NCBI GenBank assembly: GCA_016617855.1
Contig: JAECUM010017545.1
Span: 27,926-91,925 of the forward strand
DNA length: 64,000 nucleotides
Direction: 5' to 3'
Origin: Megalonaias nervosa
Lineage: Eukaryota > Mollusca > Bivalvia > Unionida > Unionidae
The translations under genes and the position numbers were made by a program. Below are positions 12,488 to 24,375 of the stretch, in pieces; the first letter of the stretch is position 1, and each line of letters starts with the position of its first letter. Below the pieces are notes generated by a model, which had not been told where the DNA came from, did no database searches, and was given only the letters and a program-made list of their open reading frames with translations.

Positions 12488-12694
12488 CTAATCCAAAAGG
12501 CACATTCTTGATGATGATGGGGATGACACTCTGTTTGTGCAGTATATCATCAATTAGGTCTATGAAGATACAGAACACACCCCACGTGTACTCCTTGACA
12601 TAGGACACTGTTTCCTTGGAGATTTCTGTGAAATCTAAGGACTCGTCGATTTCAGGCATGTAGCACTTAGATTCCACAGTCAACACTGTCTCTC
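12488..12694 (-). CDS. Exon of the SPRY-domain gene
   Basis: Acceptor 'tttttatttcaaag', donor TTAG|gtaaac. The first two bases complete a Gly codon with the G left by exon 16611-16821; the last G starts a Val codon finished by exon 4721-4935. It encodes ETVLTVESKCYMPEIDESLD, then an acidic/hydrophobic helical run with YTWGVFCIFIDLIDDILHK and IIIKNVPFG. No known domain. The alternating charged and hydrophobic residues suggest a buried helix rather than a membrane span. Confidence 0.87.
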
Positions 12695-12949
12695 CTTTGA
12701 AATAAAAAAAGATTTGAAAAACACAATCTAGAGAAATGAGAAAAAATACTTACTGCAGAGGTCAAAATGACATATAATTACACTATGACATCATTGATAC
12801 AACATCACTATTTATGCAGCTGTATCACAGCTCTGTGAACTCTATGAGAGACTGGACATAAAATGATATGATTCTGACTTCCTCATTATTAAATAATGAA
12901 AAGTATATTTTTAAAACATTTTAATAAATAACAATAACAGTTCTTTGAA

Positions 12950-15300
12950 CAAAGTAATTTTCTTTAGCAAATTAAGATATTCAAAGAAGAATACCGGGTC
13001 ACATTAAAATTAGCAAATAAACACTGACACCACTCAAATCAAACCCTCTCAAATAAACAAAACATGTCTAGTGTTTTGTCATATGCATTATATAAACAAA
13101 GGAAAGCAACTTTTGCAAATTACCTGCCCTATCCACCAATAAGTGGCTGCCTGTATACCAAATGTTTATCCAGTTTAAACTTGAACGAAACACCAGTGAG
13201 GATGTTAACAGTTGTGGGGAGGCATGTGAGAACTTTACAGCAATGTAATCAGGTATGCATTCTCAGAAACATAATTTACAAAGAATTTACTTTCTTTGAC
13301 AATTATGTTCCCTGATCATATTAATGTTAGGAAATGGGTAATAAAAGAAGAAAAATGCATGTGCACCCAACCTCTACCACTGGCACCCATTAATGAAAAT
13401 GTAGCTGAAGTCAACATATGAAGGATAACCACTTTCCAAATGTGAAAGTTGCACAACCTACAGTTACATACACATGACCTCAAGACAATGGGAATGATGC
13501 TTTCTTGTGATCAAAAACTTTGGGCAAACCAAGCCAAAGCTATAAATCCATGCCCATTAGAAACTTATGCTATTGTGTGTCTGGCAATTGTCTGGATGGC
13601 AGCCAATGGACAAAAAAGTTTAAATTCCATTCTCTGCAATGCTAAACCATAAAATAGAAAGCTTCACCACTAATGCCAGGCAACAGCTTCAATGATGTCT
13701 TGGTTTGAAACAATGCATCTGAATGCAAGGTCTGCCGAGACTACTTGAATCTCATGAGCTGAAAATTTATTGAGGTATATCTGGTCTTATGTGACTTCAA
13801 CCATGATACCAAGACTTAGGGGGGTTATGTTGTATTTCTTGGCCTTTATCAGAAGAATAAGGTGACACTGGGACCCATGAATGTTACCTGTGCATTTCAA
13901 GGAGTGCCTGAGAGTGTGGACCAATTCTTGCATGATTGCCCTCTCTCAATGTATTGATTAAGGAGGGTGAGCAAATGATGGTAACCTATTCTTGGCTGTG
14001 AAGCCTGGCTGTGTTTATGAATCAAAGAACCACCCAATCTTAACTGGAGATAGTTCAGGTCAATTGAAAGGGTATGTGATTTGCTCACCCTACATGCCAA
14101 CATTATAGGGTTTATGGTTAAAAAAAAACAACAGGTTTTTCTACGATATTAGCTTCAGTGAGGTTGTGGCCAGTGGTTCAAAGTTGTTTGAGTTGAGCCA
14201 TTCCTGAATCATGAAAGATTCCAATTCAGAACATTGTGAATGACCAAGGCTGATTCAATTCAAAAGCAGACAGTAAGTCTGAAAGATCCTTGTCATGACC
14301 TATATCTCCTTCACCATGATGTCTGAATGTCTTAGAAGCAATGAAGCAGTAGCCCCTGAGAGTGACAGTGAATACCTTCTTATCTTTGAAGTGCCAGATA
14401 AATAAGTAAGCAAGCTCAGAGACCAAGGCCTGATAGGGCATGATATTGTGCCCTTTCACTAACCCCTAAAAAAGAGCCACTTTCTCCATATGCATTTAAA
14501 CTGGAGGCCCATCTAGATCAAGAGAAAAAGCCAAACTTTCTGCACAAGGGTCTCCTGGAGAGAGCCAAGTGGCCAAGTATGCAGTAGGTGCCTACATGGG
14601 CAGGGATGAAACACTTGTATCTGGGTTTACTTGAGTAGGTTGGGCATCATTGGGATTGCAGTAGAGATATCTATTGCAAAATCAGTTAGATCATGGGTCA
14701 GCAACCTAGTTTACATAGCATGCCATTTTTTCCCAAGATTAATTAAAAAATGAATGAGCAAATGCCATCAGTAAGAGAGTAACACTGTTAAAATCGAGAT
14801 TTTTGGTTGCCCTTTGGGAGCCACACAAAACCTCTTGACATACCACCTTGTGGCACACATGCCATAGTTTGCCGATCCCGAGTTAGATTATTCACTCAAA
14901 ACTGGTCCATTCTGAGAGGGGCTATTAAAGCTACTTTGCAGGTCTGGCCCCTTATGTTCTGGATTATTCTTGGTATCATAATTTATGGAGGGAAAGGTGT
15001 AGCCCAACAACCTCTCAACTTCACTGCTAGAGAACCCATGGCCAATGCCACTGGGCACAGATCAGGAGAGATGAAGGTGGGCAGTTTGTGGTTCCACCTC
15101 ACTGCTAAAGGATCAATCGTGACACCTGAAAGTGCAAAAATCCATTCAGAGATTGGTGAATGAAAGGAACCACTTGCTGAGAGGAGTTTGGCCCTTTCTT
15201 GACAAAGAATTGGTGAGAACACAAAGCCCACCAGCAATGTGTCTGATCTGGATTGCACCAACATAGAAAATTCTAGACCAGGACACAGAGGCTAGTTGAT
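12950..15300 (-). mobile_element. Tyrosine-recombinase element, copy B (best preserved recombinase)
   Basis: Reading the minus strand from high to low coordinates: an N-terminal region (14983-15264), a core-binding domain at 14226-14459 (MPYQALVSELAYLFIWHF, then TLRGYCFIASKTFRHHGEGD and DLSDLLSAFELN), a catalytic start at 13897-14103 (CRVSKSHTLSIDLNYL, HKHSQASQPRIGYHH), and a C-terminal part near 13660-13780 with SAHEIQVVSADLAF and DIIEAVAWH. This is the layout of phage-integrase-like recombinases: Arg in the first motif, H-x-x-R (here decayed to HEIQ), then the W...SFY block with the nucleophilic Tyr. Frameshifts and stops show it is dead. No reverse transcriptase is seen between the parts. 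Confidence 0.7.
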
Positions 15301-15309
15301 GATCATTAT

Positions 15310-16600
15310 AAAATTTAGTTATTTTTCTATTACAGAGGGGCTATGTTAAATCTGCATGACAATGTTGAGCATGTTGAAATTAAGCACTTTTTAAGGGTAG
15401 AAAATGCCATTGGATTTATTTTCAAAATGTAAATCTGCATTTACTTGGCCTAGGATGAGTATGTGGTAGCATAATGTATTCAGTCCAGACAATTTTACAT
15501 GGTGAGGACTGGTCGACAAGTGGTTTTCCTAAGTCCTTCAACTGATATATTTCTTTGCAATTTTGGACTGAATTGACCCTTTGCTAAATATAAACATCAA
15601 TTTTTAAAAAGACATTTATGTCCCAATATATCAATGATCAATGCATTTGATATGGCATGTTCAAGTTGCAGTCCAAAAGTTCTGACATCCAGTCATCAGG
15701 AATTATTGTTCTTCAAACTTCTACATAAGTTGCAGTACATTTAATTTTATCTGAACCATATTCTAACCAGCTAAACTCATGTTCCGCCTTCTTGGAACAC
15801 ATGCATGAATTTTTGTCTTCTCTGTTTCTGCTATTTTGTAATTCAAATTTTTGCTGGAAGTTTCATTTTTGGTTAGTATTTCATCTTGGCTCTCGTAGAT
15901 TACTCCATCATGTTCGGTGCAGACATCATATGTTAGGTCATTCTGACTGCTGTCATGCTCTAATCATGATATTGGGAAAAGATATTCATTATCCACAGTT
16001 TCATATCTGCCTCATAGTAAAACTTTGCTGCCAATAAAAATGCAAATTGCACTAGGTCAAGGTTGCATCATGCAGCTGGTAGCACACTACTTACAAAAAC
16101 TGCTGAGACTACAGATTTTCTTTGATAACAAATGTTAGCTAAATAGAGGTGGAACTTATTTCAATACATCATTAGAAATTTTTAAAACAAATATTTTCAT
16201 TGAGGCTATTACAGCCGAGACTGGTTCTTGGTCTCAAGAAAAATCTACTGGCATACCTAACATCTGGACAGGGTACCAGTCTAATTCTAAGCTGGAAATA
16301 TTACGGGATATATCGAGTACATGATTATTTCTGGATGATCCAAGGTGACATATATAGGTTCAAATGTACAAGGAAAATATCCAGGTTGAGTGTAGGTTCA
16401 ATTGAAAAAAGAATATATTTCTTTTCATTAAAGCATTATAAAATTAACGACAAAAAAATTCACTGTCCATTTTATCTGTGTAACTTTAGGTGCACTGAAT
16501 TAATTTTTTTGTGGTACATGGTGTTTATTTTAAGTGAATCCCACAAGGGTGTGTCCTGGCTGAAACACTGTATATTTATGTACATATTGAGCTCAGTAAA
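15310..16600. other. Intron, nothing recognised
   Basis: Intronic sequence with no motif found. The plus-strand open frames at 15792-16037 and 16200-16637 have no recognisable protein features, and their composition matches the surrounding intron. Confidence 0.4.
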
Positions 16601-16610
16601 TGCAAAATAC

Positions 16611-16821
16611 CTGAATTATTTTTTCTTTGCTCAATAGTGGTCTGGACAGCTCCATTTTGGTACACAATGCCCTCTGGGCTTAGCAGGATGATGCGGCCAT
16701 ATTTTGCTGTGCTTGTCATGATCAAAGACAACTGCCTGGCAGGCAAGCCAGTTGGGAAGGAGTAACTCTGGTTAATGATTACAAAGTCCTTCACATCCTT
16801 GCCATCATTAACAAAGTCCCG
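16611..16821 (-). CDS. Exon of the SPRY-domain gene, with tandemly duplicated acceptor
   Basis: Acceptor 'ctccgtcacag', donor TCAG|gtattt; phase 0 start, phase 1 end. It encodes RDFVNDGKDVKDFVIINQSY, then SFPTGLPARQLSLIMTSTAK and YGRIILLSPEGIVYQNGAVQ. The later half has the strand-turn-strand look of a beta-rich fold. Its first coding bases and its acceptor are the first unit of the 59-bp array at 16809-17103, so near-copies of the splice site lie just upstream in the intron. Confidence 0.87.
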
Positions 16822-17103
16822 CTGTGACGGAGAAATAATTCAATTTTATAATGATAACAGTATAATTTAACAAAGTCCCTCTGTGACAGAGAAATAACAG
16901 AATTTTATAATGATCAAATTATAATTTAACAAATTGTCTCTGTCATAGAGAAATAATTAAATTTTATAATGATCAAAGTATAATTTAACAAACTGTCTCT
17001 GTAATAAAGAAATAATGCAATTTTATAATGATGAAAGTATAAATTAACAAATTGTCTCTGTAAAAGAGAAATAACTGAATTTCATAATGATCAAAGTTTA
17101 ATC
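16809..17103. repeat. Five-unit 59-bp tandem array spanning a splice acceptor
   Basis: Units start at 16809, 16868, 16927, 16986 and 17045, exactly 59 bp apart. Each reads approximately 'taacaaa..gtc..ctctgt...gagaaataa..aattttataatgat.aa.a.tataat'. The first unit holds the true intron/exon boundary of exon 16611-16821 (minus sense ctccgtcacag|CGGGACTTTGTTA). The second keeps an equally good acceptor (ctctgtcacag|AGGGACTTTGTTA). Units 3-5 have lost the AG at that position (ctatgacag, ttattacag and cttttacag remain as weaker versions). The gradient of divergence suggests growth from the exon edge outward. Confidence 0.93.
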
Positions 17104-17312
17104 CAAGTGGCATCCATTTTCACACAGAGCATCTCAAAATACTGTAAAATTCATTTATTTTCATGCCATAAATTTCCATGTGTTTAAAAAGATATTGATT
17201 TTGTTACTTCATAAAGGTGTGCATTGAGGATGGGGTTTCAGTGGCATCTACAAAAAGATCATTCTTTCTTGGTTCTTTAAATACGTGTCTGTAACAAGTA
17301 CATGATACACAA

Positions 17313-17486
17313 AAATGGTACCTTATGACTATACACAAATAATGGTACCTCATGATTTACACAAAAAATGGTACCTCATGACTGTACACAAAAATGGTAC
17401 CTCATGACTATACACAATAATGGTACCTCATTACTATACACAAAAATAGTACCTCATGACCATACACAAAATATGGTACCTCATGA
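17313..17486. repeat. Minisatellite of about 25-27 bp units containing GGTACC
   Basis: About seven imperfect copies of 'atggtacctcatgactatacacaaa'. It lies 200 bp from the 59-bp array in the same intron and is unrelated to it in sequence. Confidence 0.9.
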
Positions 17487-17552
17487 AAAATTGCAGATTC
17501 ACAATAATATCTTATTGCAAAAACCTGATATCACCCACCTGATATTCAGAGT

Positions 17553-17766
17553 GTATGTACTTTCTGATAAGTCATGTCAAACTGCAAACAGCAAAGATCT
17601 TGATCTGTCATAGCATAATGAGCCTACTGATCAGGGTCTATGCTGCTTGTTCTACAGATTATTCCTGACAAAATCCACAGGCCCATATCTGCTGGTGCAT
17701 TATGCAGTGGCAGATCTGGGTCTGTGCAATTTGCAACTGGACTGATCTTATAAGCGAATATATAAA
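17553..17766. mobile_element. MITE family M1, copy 1
   Basis: A non-coding palindromic element of about 210 bp. Its ends read 'tactttctgataagtcatgtcaaactgcaaac' and, inverted, 'ttgcaactggactgatcttataagcga'. Internal inverted blocks carry 'agatct[g/t]gatctg' and 'gcatta'. Four more copies are at 37990, 41033, 43957 and 47419; the consensus end is TACTCRCTTATAAGTC. No transposase is encoded, so it must be mobilised in trans. TA target duplications are plausible but not provable from one copy. Confidence 0.75.
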
Positions 17767-18465
17767 GTAGGTCTAAATGGGTTATACAGGGCATGTGACT
17801 TGGCTGAAATACATCCATGTCAGCATAATTTCCAGCTATTTGGTAGAAGCTGGGGGGGGGATCTGACATGTTGTTTAACTGTGTTTATAACTTTAGCTGG
17901 ACTTGAATTTTGTGTATTCATATTGTTTGCTTGAATGTGAAAGTTGTTCATGTAAAGACTCTACTTATCATATATGGTTTTATTAAAGTTTGAAATAGCC
18001 ATAATGTTGCTATGGGAGCCATCCTGGATACAAGTTTGAAAGAGCATGTCCTAAGAAATATTTTTGCTGAATTTGATCTAAATTCACTGAGCCATTGTGG
18101 AAAAGAAGCGGAAAATAAGTTTTTCAGCCTGGTTCCTATGGAAGCTAAATCATAACTTGAAAGCCAAGCTAAGCAAAATTCTGATAGAGATGTCCTGAGG
18201 ACTATTCCTACCAAGTGTAGAATGAAAATACCAATGTGGATCGATGACACATGATGCACAGTGGATGCAGGGCCAAACTAGTTAGCTTTGCTATAAGGTC
18301 AAGTAAGCTAAAAGAAACCCACCGACGATATGAAAAAGTAAAAGAATAACAACAACAATAAATAGCTCATTAATTGTACTAAGCCTTCTTGGCTACCATA
18401 GATATCTACAACCCTATGCTGTAGGTATAATACAATACTAAAATATAAATGTGAATCCTAGTTAC

Positions 18466-18600
18466 CATATTCATCCTCCCAGGAGTGCTGACTTTCTCAA
18501 GAACTGTGTATATGTAAAGTTCATCCACAGGATGGGTACGGAGGCATGGAATTTTGATCACACCAAACACAGCCTCAAGGACAGTCTGCATAAAATCAAA
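18466..18600 (-). CDS. Exon of the SPRY-domain gene
   Basis: Acceptor 'ctcttgtttcag', donor ATG|gtaact; 45 codons, phase 0 at both ends. It encodes FDFMQTVLEAVFGVIKIPCL, then HPVDELYIYTVLEKVSTPGR. A helical segment without a recognised domain. Its length as a whole number of codons means skipping it would keep the frame. Confidence 0.85.
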
Positions 18601-18619
18601 CTGAAACAAGAGTCAAATT

Positions 18620-19850
18620 AAAATTTATTACAACTTTACATCTTTCTCATTTAAGACTGTGTTGCTATAAACTTTTGAACTCTGTTCAATATAATGACTC
18701 TTATCTCTGAAACTAAGCTTTTGATAATAAACCTTTCATTTGGTTCCTTTGCTATCATAGATCAGATTGTGAATTATTAATGTAAACTACTGATTCATGT
18801 TAGATATTTGATTTATGTTACATGTACTTAGTATTCTCTGTGTTCAATTACTCAACTGAAATAAGTTGACCACTAGCTCTTATAAAGGTGATAGGATCTG
18901 CATGCCTTTAAAAAAATCTTCATGACTTGATTTGATACAAAAGACTCATTAACATTATAATACAATGCACATCAACTTTTTATTGACTGAAATGATGCAA
19001 CTAACACTTCTGCAAGTTGGAGATCAAAACACAGTCAGTACTTCATTAGGTTAGCTTAGAAATGATTGTGGCACAGCTGTGACAGTCGATTTAAACTCTT
19101 CATGTCTGAACACATGAGGGCACATAGCATTTATGATGACCAAGGAAATCAAACTAAAAACCTAAAACCCTATTTTACTAGTCAAGACTTACTTAACTGG
19201 TTATTTATTTTTGGAAGTGTTGCCACCAGTAGGCAGTAGGCATTACTGACATTTCAGGTAATAAAAATTTCACCATATATTGTTACTTACAGTATTCTGA
19301 GAATTTTGTTTAAGCAGTAAATTTAATCAAATACATGACTTCTTATTAAAAGTTGCAAATTTCATGATGTTTATTAACATTTCCAAACACTAACTGCCAT
19401 TTTTTCACTCTAAAATGTGTGATATATTATGGTATAATTTATCAATTCTGATTGTGATTTTATTCACTTTCAACAAAAGGATCCTAATCTGTTATATTTT
19501 GTGCATTTTCTATAAGACAAAATGGGATCCACACCTGCCTCCATATTAAAAAGCACATCAATGAGTCATTTATTAATGCTATAGCAAGGGAGCAGTCAAT
19601 ATCTGAACTGAAGTGCCTGTAACATGCTTACATATTTGATAAAAATAAGATATTCTGGCTGAGCAAAGTTTGAAGCAGAACATATGTAAAAGACTTAGCC
19701 CCGCTAACTTCATTCAGATAATGGTTGTCAAATAATATTTTACTCTTTTTTTTTACTAATTTTGAAAACTTCAAATTGAACACATTGAAAGAAATCAATA
19801 GCTGAATATTTTCAAGCAATTAAATAAAGATCTAATTGGTAGGTAAAACA
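18620..19850. other. Intron, nothing recognised
   Basis: AT-rich intron between exons 18466-18600 and 19864-20064. No repeat of obvious structure and no coding motif. Confidence 0.4.
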
Positions 19851-19863
19851 AATTCTGTCAGAC

Positions 19864-20064
19864 CCCATCTTTTGTCATCTCAGGACAAAGTGCCTTCTGG
19901 AAAGACTCCAAGGTCCAAACATGGCTACTACTTCCAATGCAGGTTGCCATGTTATTGCTAAGAACTGTGGGAGACAACTTCATTATCTTCTCTTCCATCT
20001 CCATCAAGAAGGCAATATCTGCCACTACAGTCTCTGACTTCACCATAAAGAGATGTAATTTTCC
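19864..20064 (-). CDS. Exon of the SPRY-domain gene, weak donor
   Basis: Acceptor 'ctttttttcatttaag'; 67 codons in phase 0: GKLHLFMVKSETVVADIAFL, MEMEEKIMKLSPTVLSNNMA, then SSHVWTLESFQKALCPEM. The donor is GGG|gtctga, a poor match to consensus, but it is the only one that keeps phase with the next exon; reading through meets TGA one codon later. An internal 'gtagta' would break phase. If the weak donor is used inefficiently, retained transcripts would end at that TGA. Confidence 0.8.
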
Positions 20065-21344
20065 CTTAAATGAAAAAAAGCATTTTCCTTTCAACAAATT
20101 TCAGATAACAAATAACAACACTATAGAATCTACCTGGTATACATTTTACATCCTCATACCATTCTTAATATCATTTCATATCCAGTGGCAATTTAACATT
20201 ATTTTTTTATCCAATAATTTTATTTAATTGCATGAGTACAATGGCTTCTATAATTATCTGTATAATGTTTATTCCAAGTCAAAGGAAACACGGTGTCAAT
20301 TTTGATATTTCATGCATCTTAGCATAATTTTAATTATGACAAGAGTCCCTTCAAGGGACTAAAACTCTTCTGGGCAAAACAAATTTCTAGGAAAGCAAGA
20401 TAAAACCATTATATTCATTTCAACTGCTGACAATGAAACCATGTATGATGTATTCTTCATTGATAACAAGATACTGATTTCTTTGTAAATATGACAAACC
20501 ATCAGGGGGATCCGTCAAAGATTTCCAAGACATCCATCATGGCACCATTAGTAGCACTAATAATGTCCATTTGAAAAGTACATGTCAACAGTCAATATAA
20601 CATTTTGGTCAGAAGGAGTTGTGATATCAATGATAACAGGGGGATATAATAATCATGACGATACCTATGAAGATGATAATGTCAGCTATGACAAATAAAA
20701 TAATACATCAGGATTTACTGATCTACTTTGGCTTTATCCTATGGAAAGCAGTACAATGGAAAACCTACCAAAAATTGCCTGAGTGGATGCCAGAGATGAC
20801 ATCCAAGCTGATGGCAATTCTTGAAGTTTTATAGAGAAACTTTAATTGCAAAGTTTGTTTACTGAGTTTACATAAAACATGGTAGAATTCAGTTACAGGA
20901 ATTTAAATGAATTATAAAAAGAGCAAAAAATTAAATTAAAATAGGCTATTAGTAACATAGCTGAATACATTCATGTATCTGGTCACAATACGAGTTTCTG
21001 AGAGCAGTAAATCTAAACACAATGCTGTTTGATTATGAGGAAACACTTTTTGAAGGTATGGTTAATTGTTTTAATAAGGTGTTTGTTTTTATGTTGTAAA
21101 TAGTTCCTAAAGCAAGTAGTAAATATATATGACTATTCATTCTTCCAGGATTTATCCATCATGGATATTATTCATCTAAGTATTTGAATGCTTTTAGTGA
21201 AAGCTCATTGTGACTGATGCTGTATAAAATGGTATTATTTTCTAAAATACCAGAGTTCTGTAAACAAAGAAAATGGTGGCAAATCTAAGTACGTCAATAC
21301 TCCAGAAAAGTTTCAATGGATTTTTTGAACAATTTGAGTTCACT

Positions 21345-21632
21345 GGATCCAGTCTGTTTGAGTTCAATGGATCCAGTCTATTTGAATTCAATGGATCCAG
21401 TCTGCTTAAATTCAATGGATCCAGTCTGTCTGGATTCAATGGATCCAGTCTGCTTGAATTCAGTGGAATCCCTTTGAGTTCAATGGATCCAGTCTATATG
21501 AGTTCAATGGCTCCAGTTTCTTTGAGTTCAATGGATCCAGTCTATTTGAGTTCAATGGATCCAGTCTAGTTTAGTTCAATGGATCCAGTCTATTTTAGTA
21601 CAGTGGATCCAGTCTATCTGAGTTCTCTAGAT
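21345..21632. repeat. 24-bp minisatellite (ggatccagtct.tttgagttcaat)
   Basis: About twelve units, most with a GGATCC site. Because 24 is a multiple of three, both strands are open through the array, giving periodic Ser/Gly- or Asn/Asp/Leu-rich pseudo-peptides. One unit is shortened ('ggaatccctttgag'). Confidence 0.95.
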
Positions 21633-21764
21633 TCACCAAAGAGGGTATTAATGATGTTGAAGTAAATTCATACAAAAGCTAATCCCAGATATCAGACATT
21701 ATCACTATCCATGTTAGCAATAACTCATCACTGAATAAGCTGAATGAACTTATCAAGACGAAAT

Positions 21765-22150
21765 TCCAACTCTACAAATACTCATAGTAACATGGGTATG
21801 TGTAAAAGATCACTATATTACAATATGGAATTCCAACTCTACCAATTCTAATAGCAACATGGGTGTGTGTACAAGATCACTACATTACACAACAAAATTC
21901 CAACTCTACCAATACTCATAGTAACATGGATATGTGTACAAGATCACTACATTACACAACAAAATTCCAAACTCTACCAAAACTCATAGTAACATGAGTA
22001 TGTATACAAGATCACTACATTATGTGACGAAATTCCAACTCTACCAATACTCATAGCAACATGGGTATGTGTACAAGATCACTACATTAAATCATGAAAT
22101 TCCAATGCTGCAAATACTCATAGTAACATCAGTATGTGTACAAGATTGCC
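21765..22150. repeat. About 62-bp minisatellite, six units
   Basis: Unit 'aattccaactctaccaatactcatagtaacatgggtatgtgtacaagatcactacatta...'. It begins about 130 bp after the 24-bp array, making this intron almost wholly repetitive. Confidence 0.93.
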
Positions 22151-22299
22151 GATTTACATGAACATAAAGTCACATGTACCTAATTCCTGTCAACAAATAC
22201 CATTTTAATTCAGGGCAGTGGATGCTAGGCTTAGACTTAAAAAAATGGATTTCTTGATCTCTCTGAAAACATAAACTAGACCTAACACCAGCACTGCGC

Positions 22300-22860
22300 C
22301 ACGCCAGCCATCTTCAGAATGACGTTTTTATTTAGGACATCATAAAAGTCTTGTTGTCAAAACCCCATGGTGACATTACCACCATGGTGACATTACCACC
22401 CATTAAGGAGTTGCAATAACAAAACTTTTATGATGCCTTCCATAGCAGCTACACATGCCCCAAATGGCACCATTCTGATTTTGAGCAAACTAGATATCAT
22501 AAGACGCTGTTCAGTGAAAACCCCATGTTGATATGACCATCCATTCAGAAGGATTAGCCATATGAAGATTTACAAGATGGCTGCAATGGTGGCCAAACTG
22601 AATAACAGATCAGCACCATTTTCATTTAAGATATTATAAGATGTATTTTAGTGAAAATCCCATGTTGATATGACCATCCATTCTGGAAGAGTAGTGATAA
22701 GATTTTCATGATGCCATTGTGGCAACCATAATGGATGCAATCAAGCCCATTTTCATGCAGGACCAACTGGATCATGGGATGAATGTGAATGTAAAGTTTC
22801 ATGGCATTCCTCAAAAGCTGTTTGATATCATACCCATTCACCATATTGATAGCTTCACCT
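22300..22860. repeat. Old degenerate tandem repeat related to 6200-6480
   Basis: About three diverged units share 'ttttcatttagga..at.ataaga', 'gtgaaaaccccatgttgatatgaccatccattc' and 'caagatggctgc'. Probably an ancient dispersed family; no coding capacity. Confidence 0.6.
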
Positions 22861-23019
22861 AACTCTAAAGATTTTTAAGTTTTATAAAATCAGATGTTTT
22901 AGTCTAAGCTCAATGGTGAAATTCCTAAATATATCATAAACCAGACACTAGTTTATTAAATAAACAACAAAACTTTAATTCAATAAATTAGTATTAATAT
23001 TAATATTGAAACCACATAC

Positions 23020-23244
23020 CATATTTTCCAGGTGTTTCAATAGTTTCCAGCATTTTTTTCCTGAAAAAGAAGATGGAAGACCATTCTGGATCTGACTGAG
23101 GGTCAGTAGTCTGGTTTTTGACAAGTCCATAAGAATTTTCTGCTGATACTCGATGACTGATGTTGGCAGTGTGTAACAATATCCCTGGTGTGCCTCATGA
23201 CACTTCTGATTCAACAACAGCTGTTGAATAAGTTCATTCCTCCC
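23020..23244 (-). CDS. Exon of the SPRY-domain gene
   Basis: Acceptor 'ttttctgtttcag', donor ATG|gtatgt; 75 codons in phase 0. It encodes GRNELIQQLLLNQKCHEAHQ, GYCYTLPTSVIEYQQKILMD, then a Leu-rich run and CWKLLKHLEN. Predicted helical; the heptad-like Leu spacing may form a coiled coil or armadillo-like helix pair. No named domain. Confidence 0.87.
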
Positions 23245-23259
23245 CTGAAACAGAAAATA

Positions 23260-24033
23260 TACCATAGAATATAAATTATTCAAACTCAGCAAGGTACACA
23301 AAAATGGTTTTGATAACTGGATGTTTGGCAAATTGTGTCTGTCATATTACAAGTTCTTTAGGAACATAGTGTTGGTTTGGATAAATATAAACTCTGATAG
23401 ATGAGTTTCTACTGTATAATGTTACTTAATGGTCTGATAGAGTGACCTCTCCAGTAACCCTAACTTTTAGAGTTATCTTTGGCCAATGAATAATATATCA
23501 ACTTGTATGTCTCTTGATGAAATTTTATACAAAATTCACAAAAGGGAAATGGAGATTTGCAAATTACCCAAAAAATTATTTCATTATAGAATTTAATGCA
23601 GTTTATATACTAGACTATAAACATTAGTCACACACTCAGAATTGTACATGTAGAATCATGAGGCATGAAATGACTGTTTTGGTCAACTTATAACATCAAT
23701 AAAGATTTGTTTCATACCTGTTATGTGTACTGGTATCAAGTCTAAGACTGTATAACCTATTACATAACTGCAAAAACACTAAGTCACTCAGTGATATTGC
23801 CATACAACATTTAAAAGCATGTTACAGTGTGACAAAACACTTATATAACACTACCTTATTAAAGGTAAACTGAGATAAATCTGCATTGTGCTGATATGAT
23901 GTTACAGTGTGGCACAACACTAATATGATGCTATATCACTGCATGTAAACTGAGATAAACGTGCAAATTCTTGATATGATACTACAGTGTGACATAGCAC
24001 CTATACATAACATTATATGATGTTATATCATTG

Positions 24034-24035
<2 letters not shown>
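23260..24035. other. Intron with short diverged tandem phrases
   Basis: From 23820 to 24030 a loose repeat 'gttacagtgtga[c/g]a.aacact.atat.a..ct.tatcattgcat.taaactgagataaa' occurs about three times. It resumes near 25985-26060 ('cacactatgtcac...gtaaactgagataa'), on the other side of the mobile block at 24040-25975. The intervening block was therefore inserted into this array. Confidence 0.6.
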
Positions 24036-24039
<4 letters not shown>

Positions 24040-24078
<39 letters not shown>

Positions 24079-24375
24079 GTAAGAAGAATACAAATTATAT
24101 GGCGAAAAACAGTCCTTTCAAGTGCACTGGATCCAGCTAGGGATCGCATGTGTCAAGGATTGTTTAAGATAAATGCAATAACTGACAACGAACAGTGAAA
24201 AACTAGTATCTAACTAGCTTGAGTGCTTCTGACTCTTAATGAGTCTTTTTCAAAGGCAAATACAAAACAAAGACAAGACAAACAAATAAAACAGAAAAAC
24301 TGTTGTGTTTGTAAGAGTCAAAAGTGCTCAGGCTAGTTAGATTATAGTTTTGAACTGTTGTCAGTTTATTGCATA
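24040..24375. mobile_element. Foldback element FB, short copy, in a (TA)n tract
   Basis: After about 36 bp of TA repeats come a unique head ('caaattatatggcgaaaaacagtcctttcaagtgcactggatccagc') and then a long inverted repeat. 'tgcaataactgacaacgaacagtgaaaaactagtatctaactagcttgagtgcttctgactcttaatgagtcttttt' is matched in reverse near 24310-24371, and TA repeats follow again. A small 'gactc-ttaat-gagtc' hairpin sits in the arm. The longer copy at 49110-53570 carries the same head and arms. Confidence 0.8.

Noticed and set aside
21273..21569. Open frame of 98 codons with regular Ser/Gly/Phe repeats
   Set aside because: It is the 24-bp minisatellite read in frame; both strands are open for the same reason and there is no start context or splice framing.
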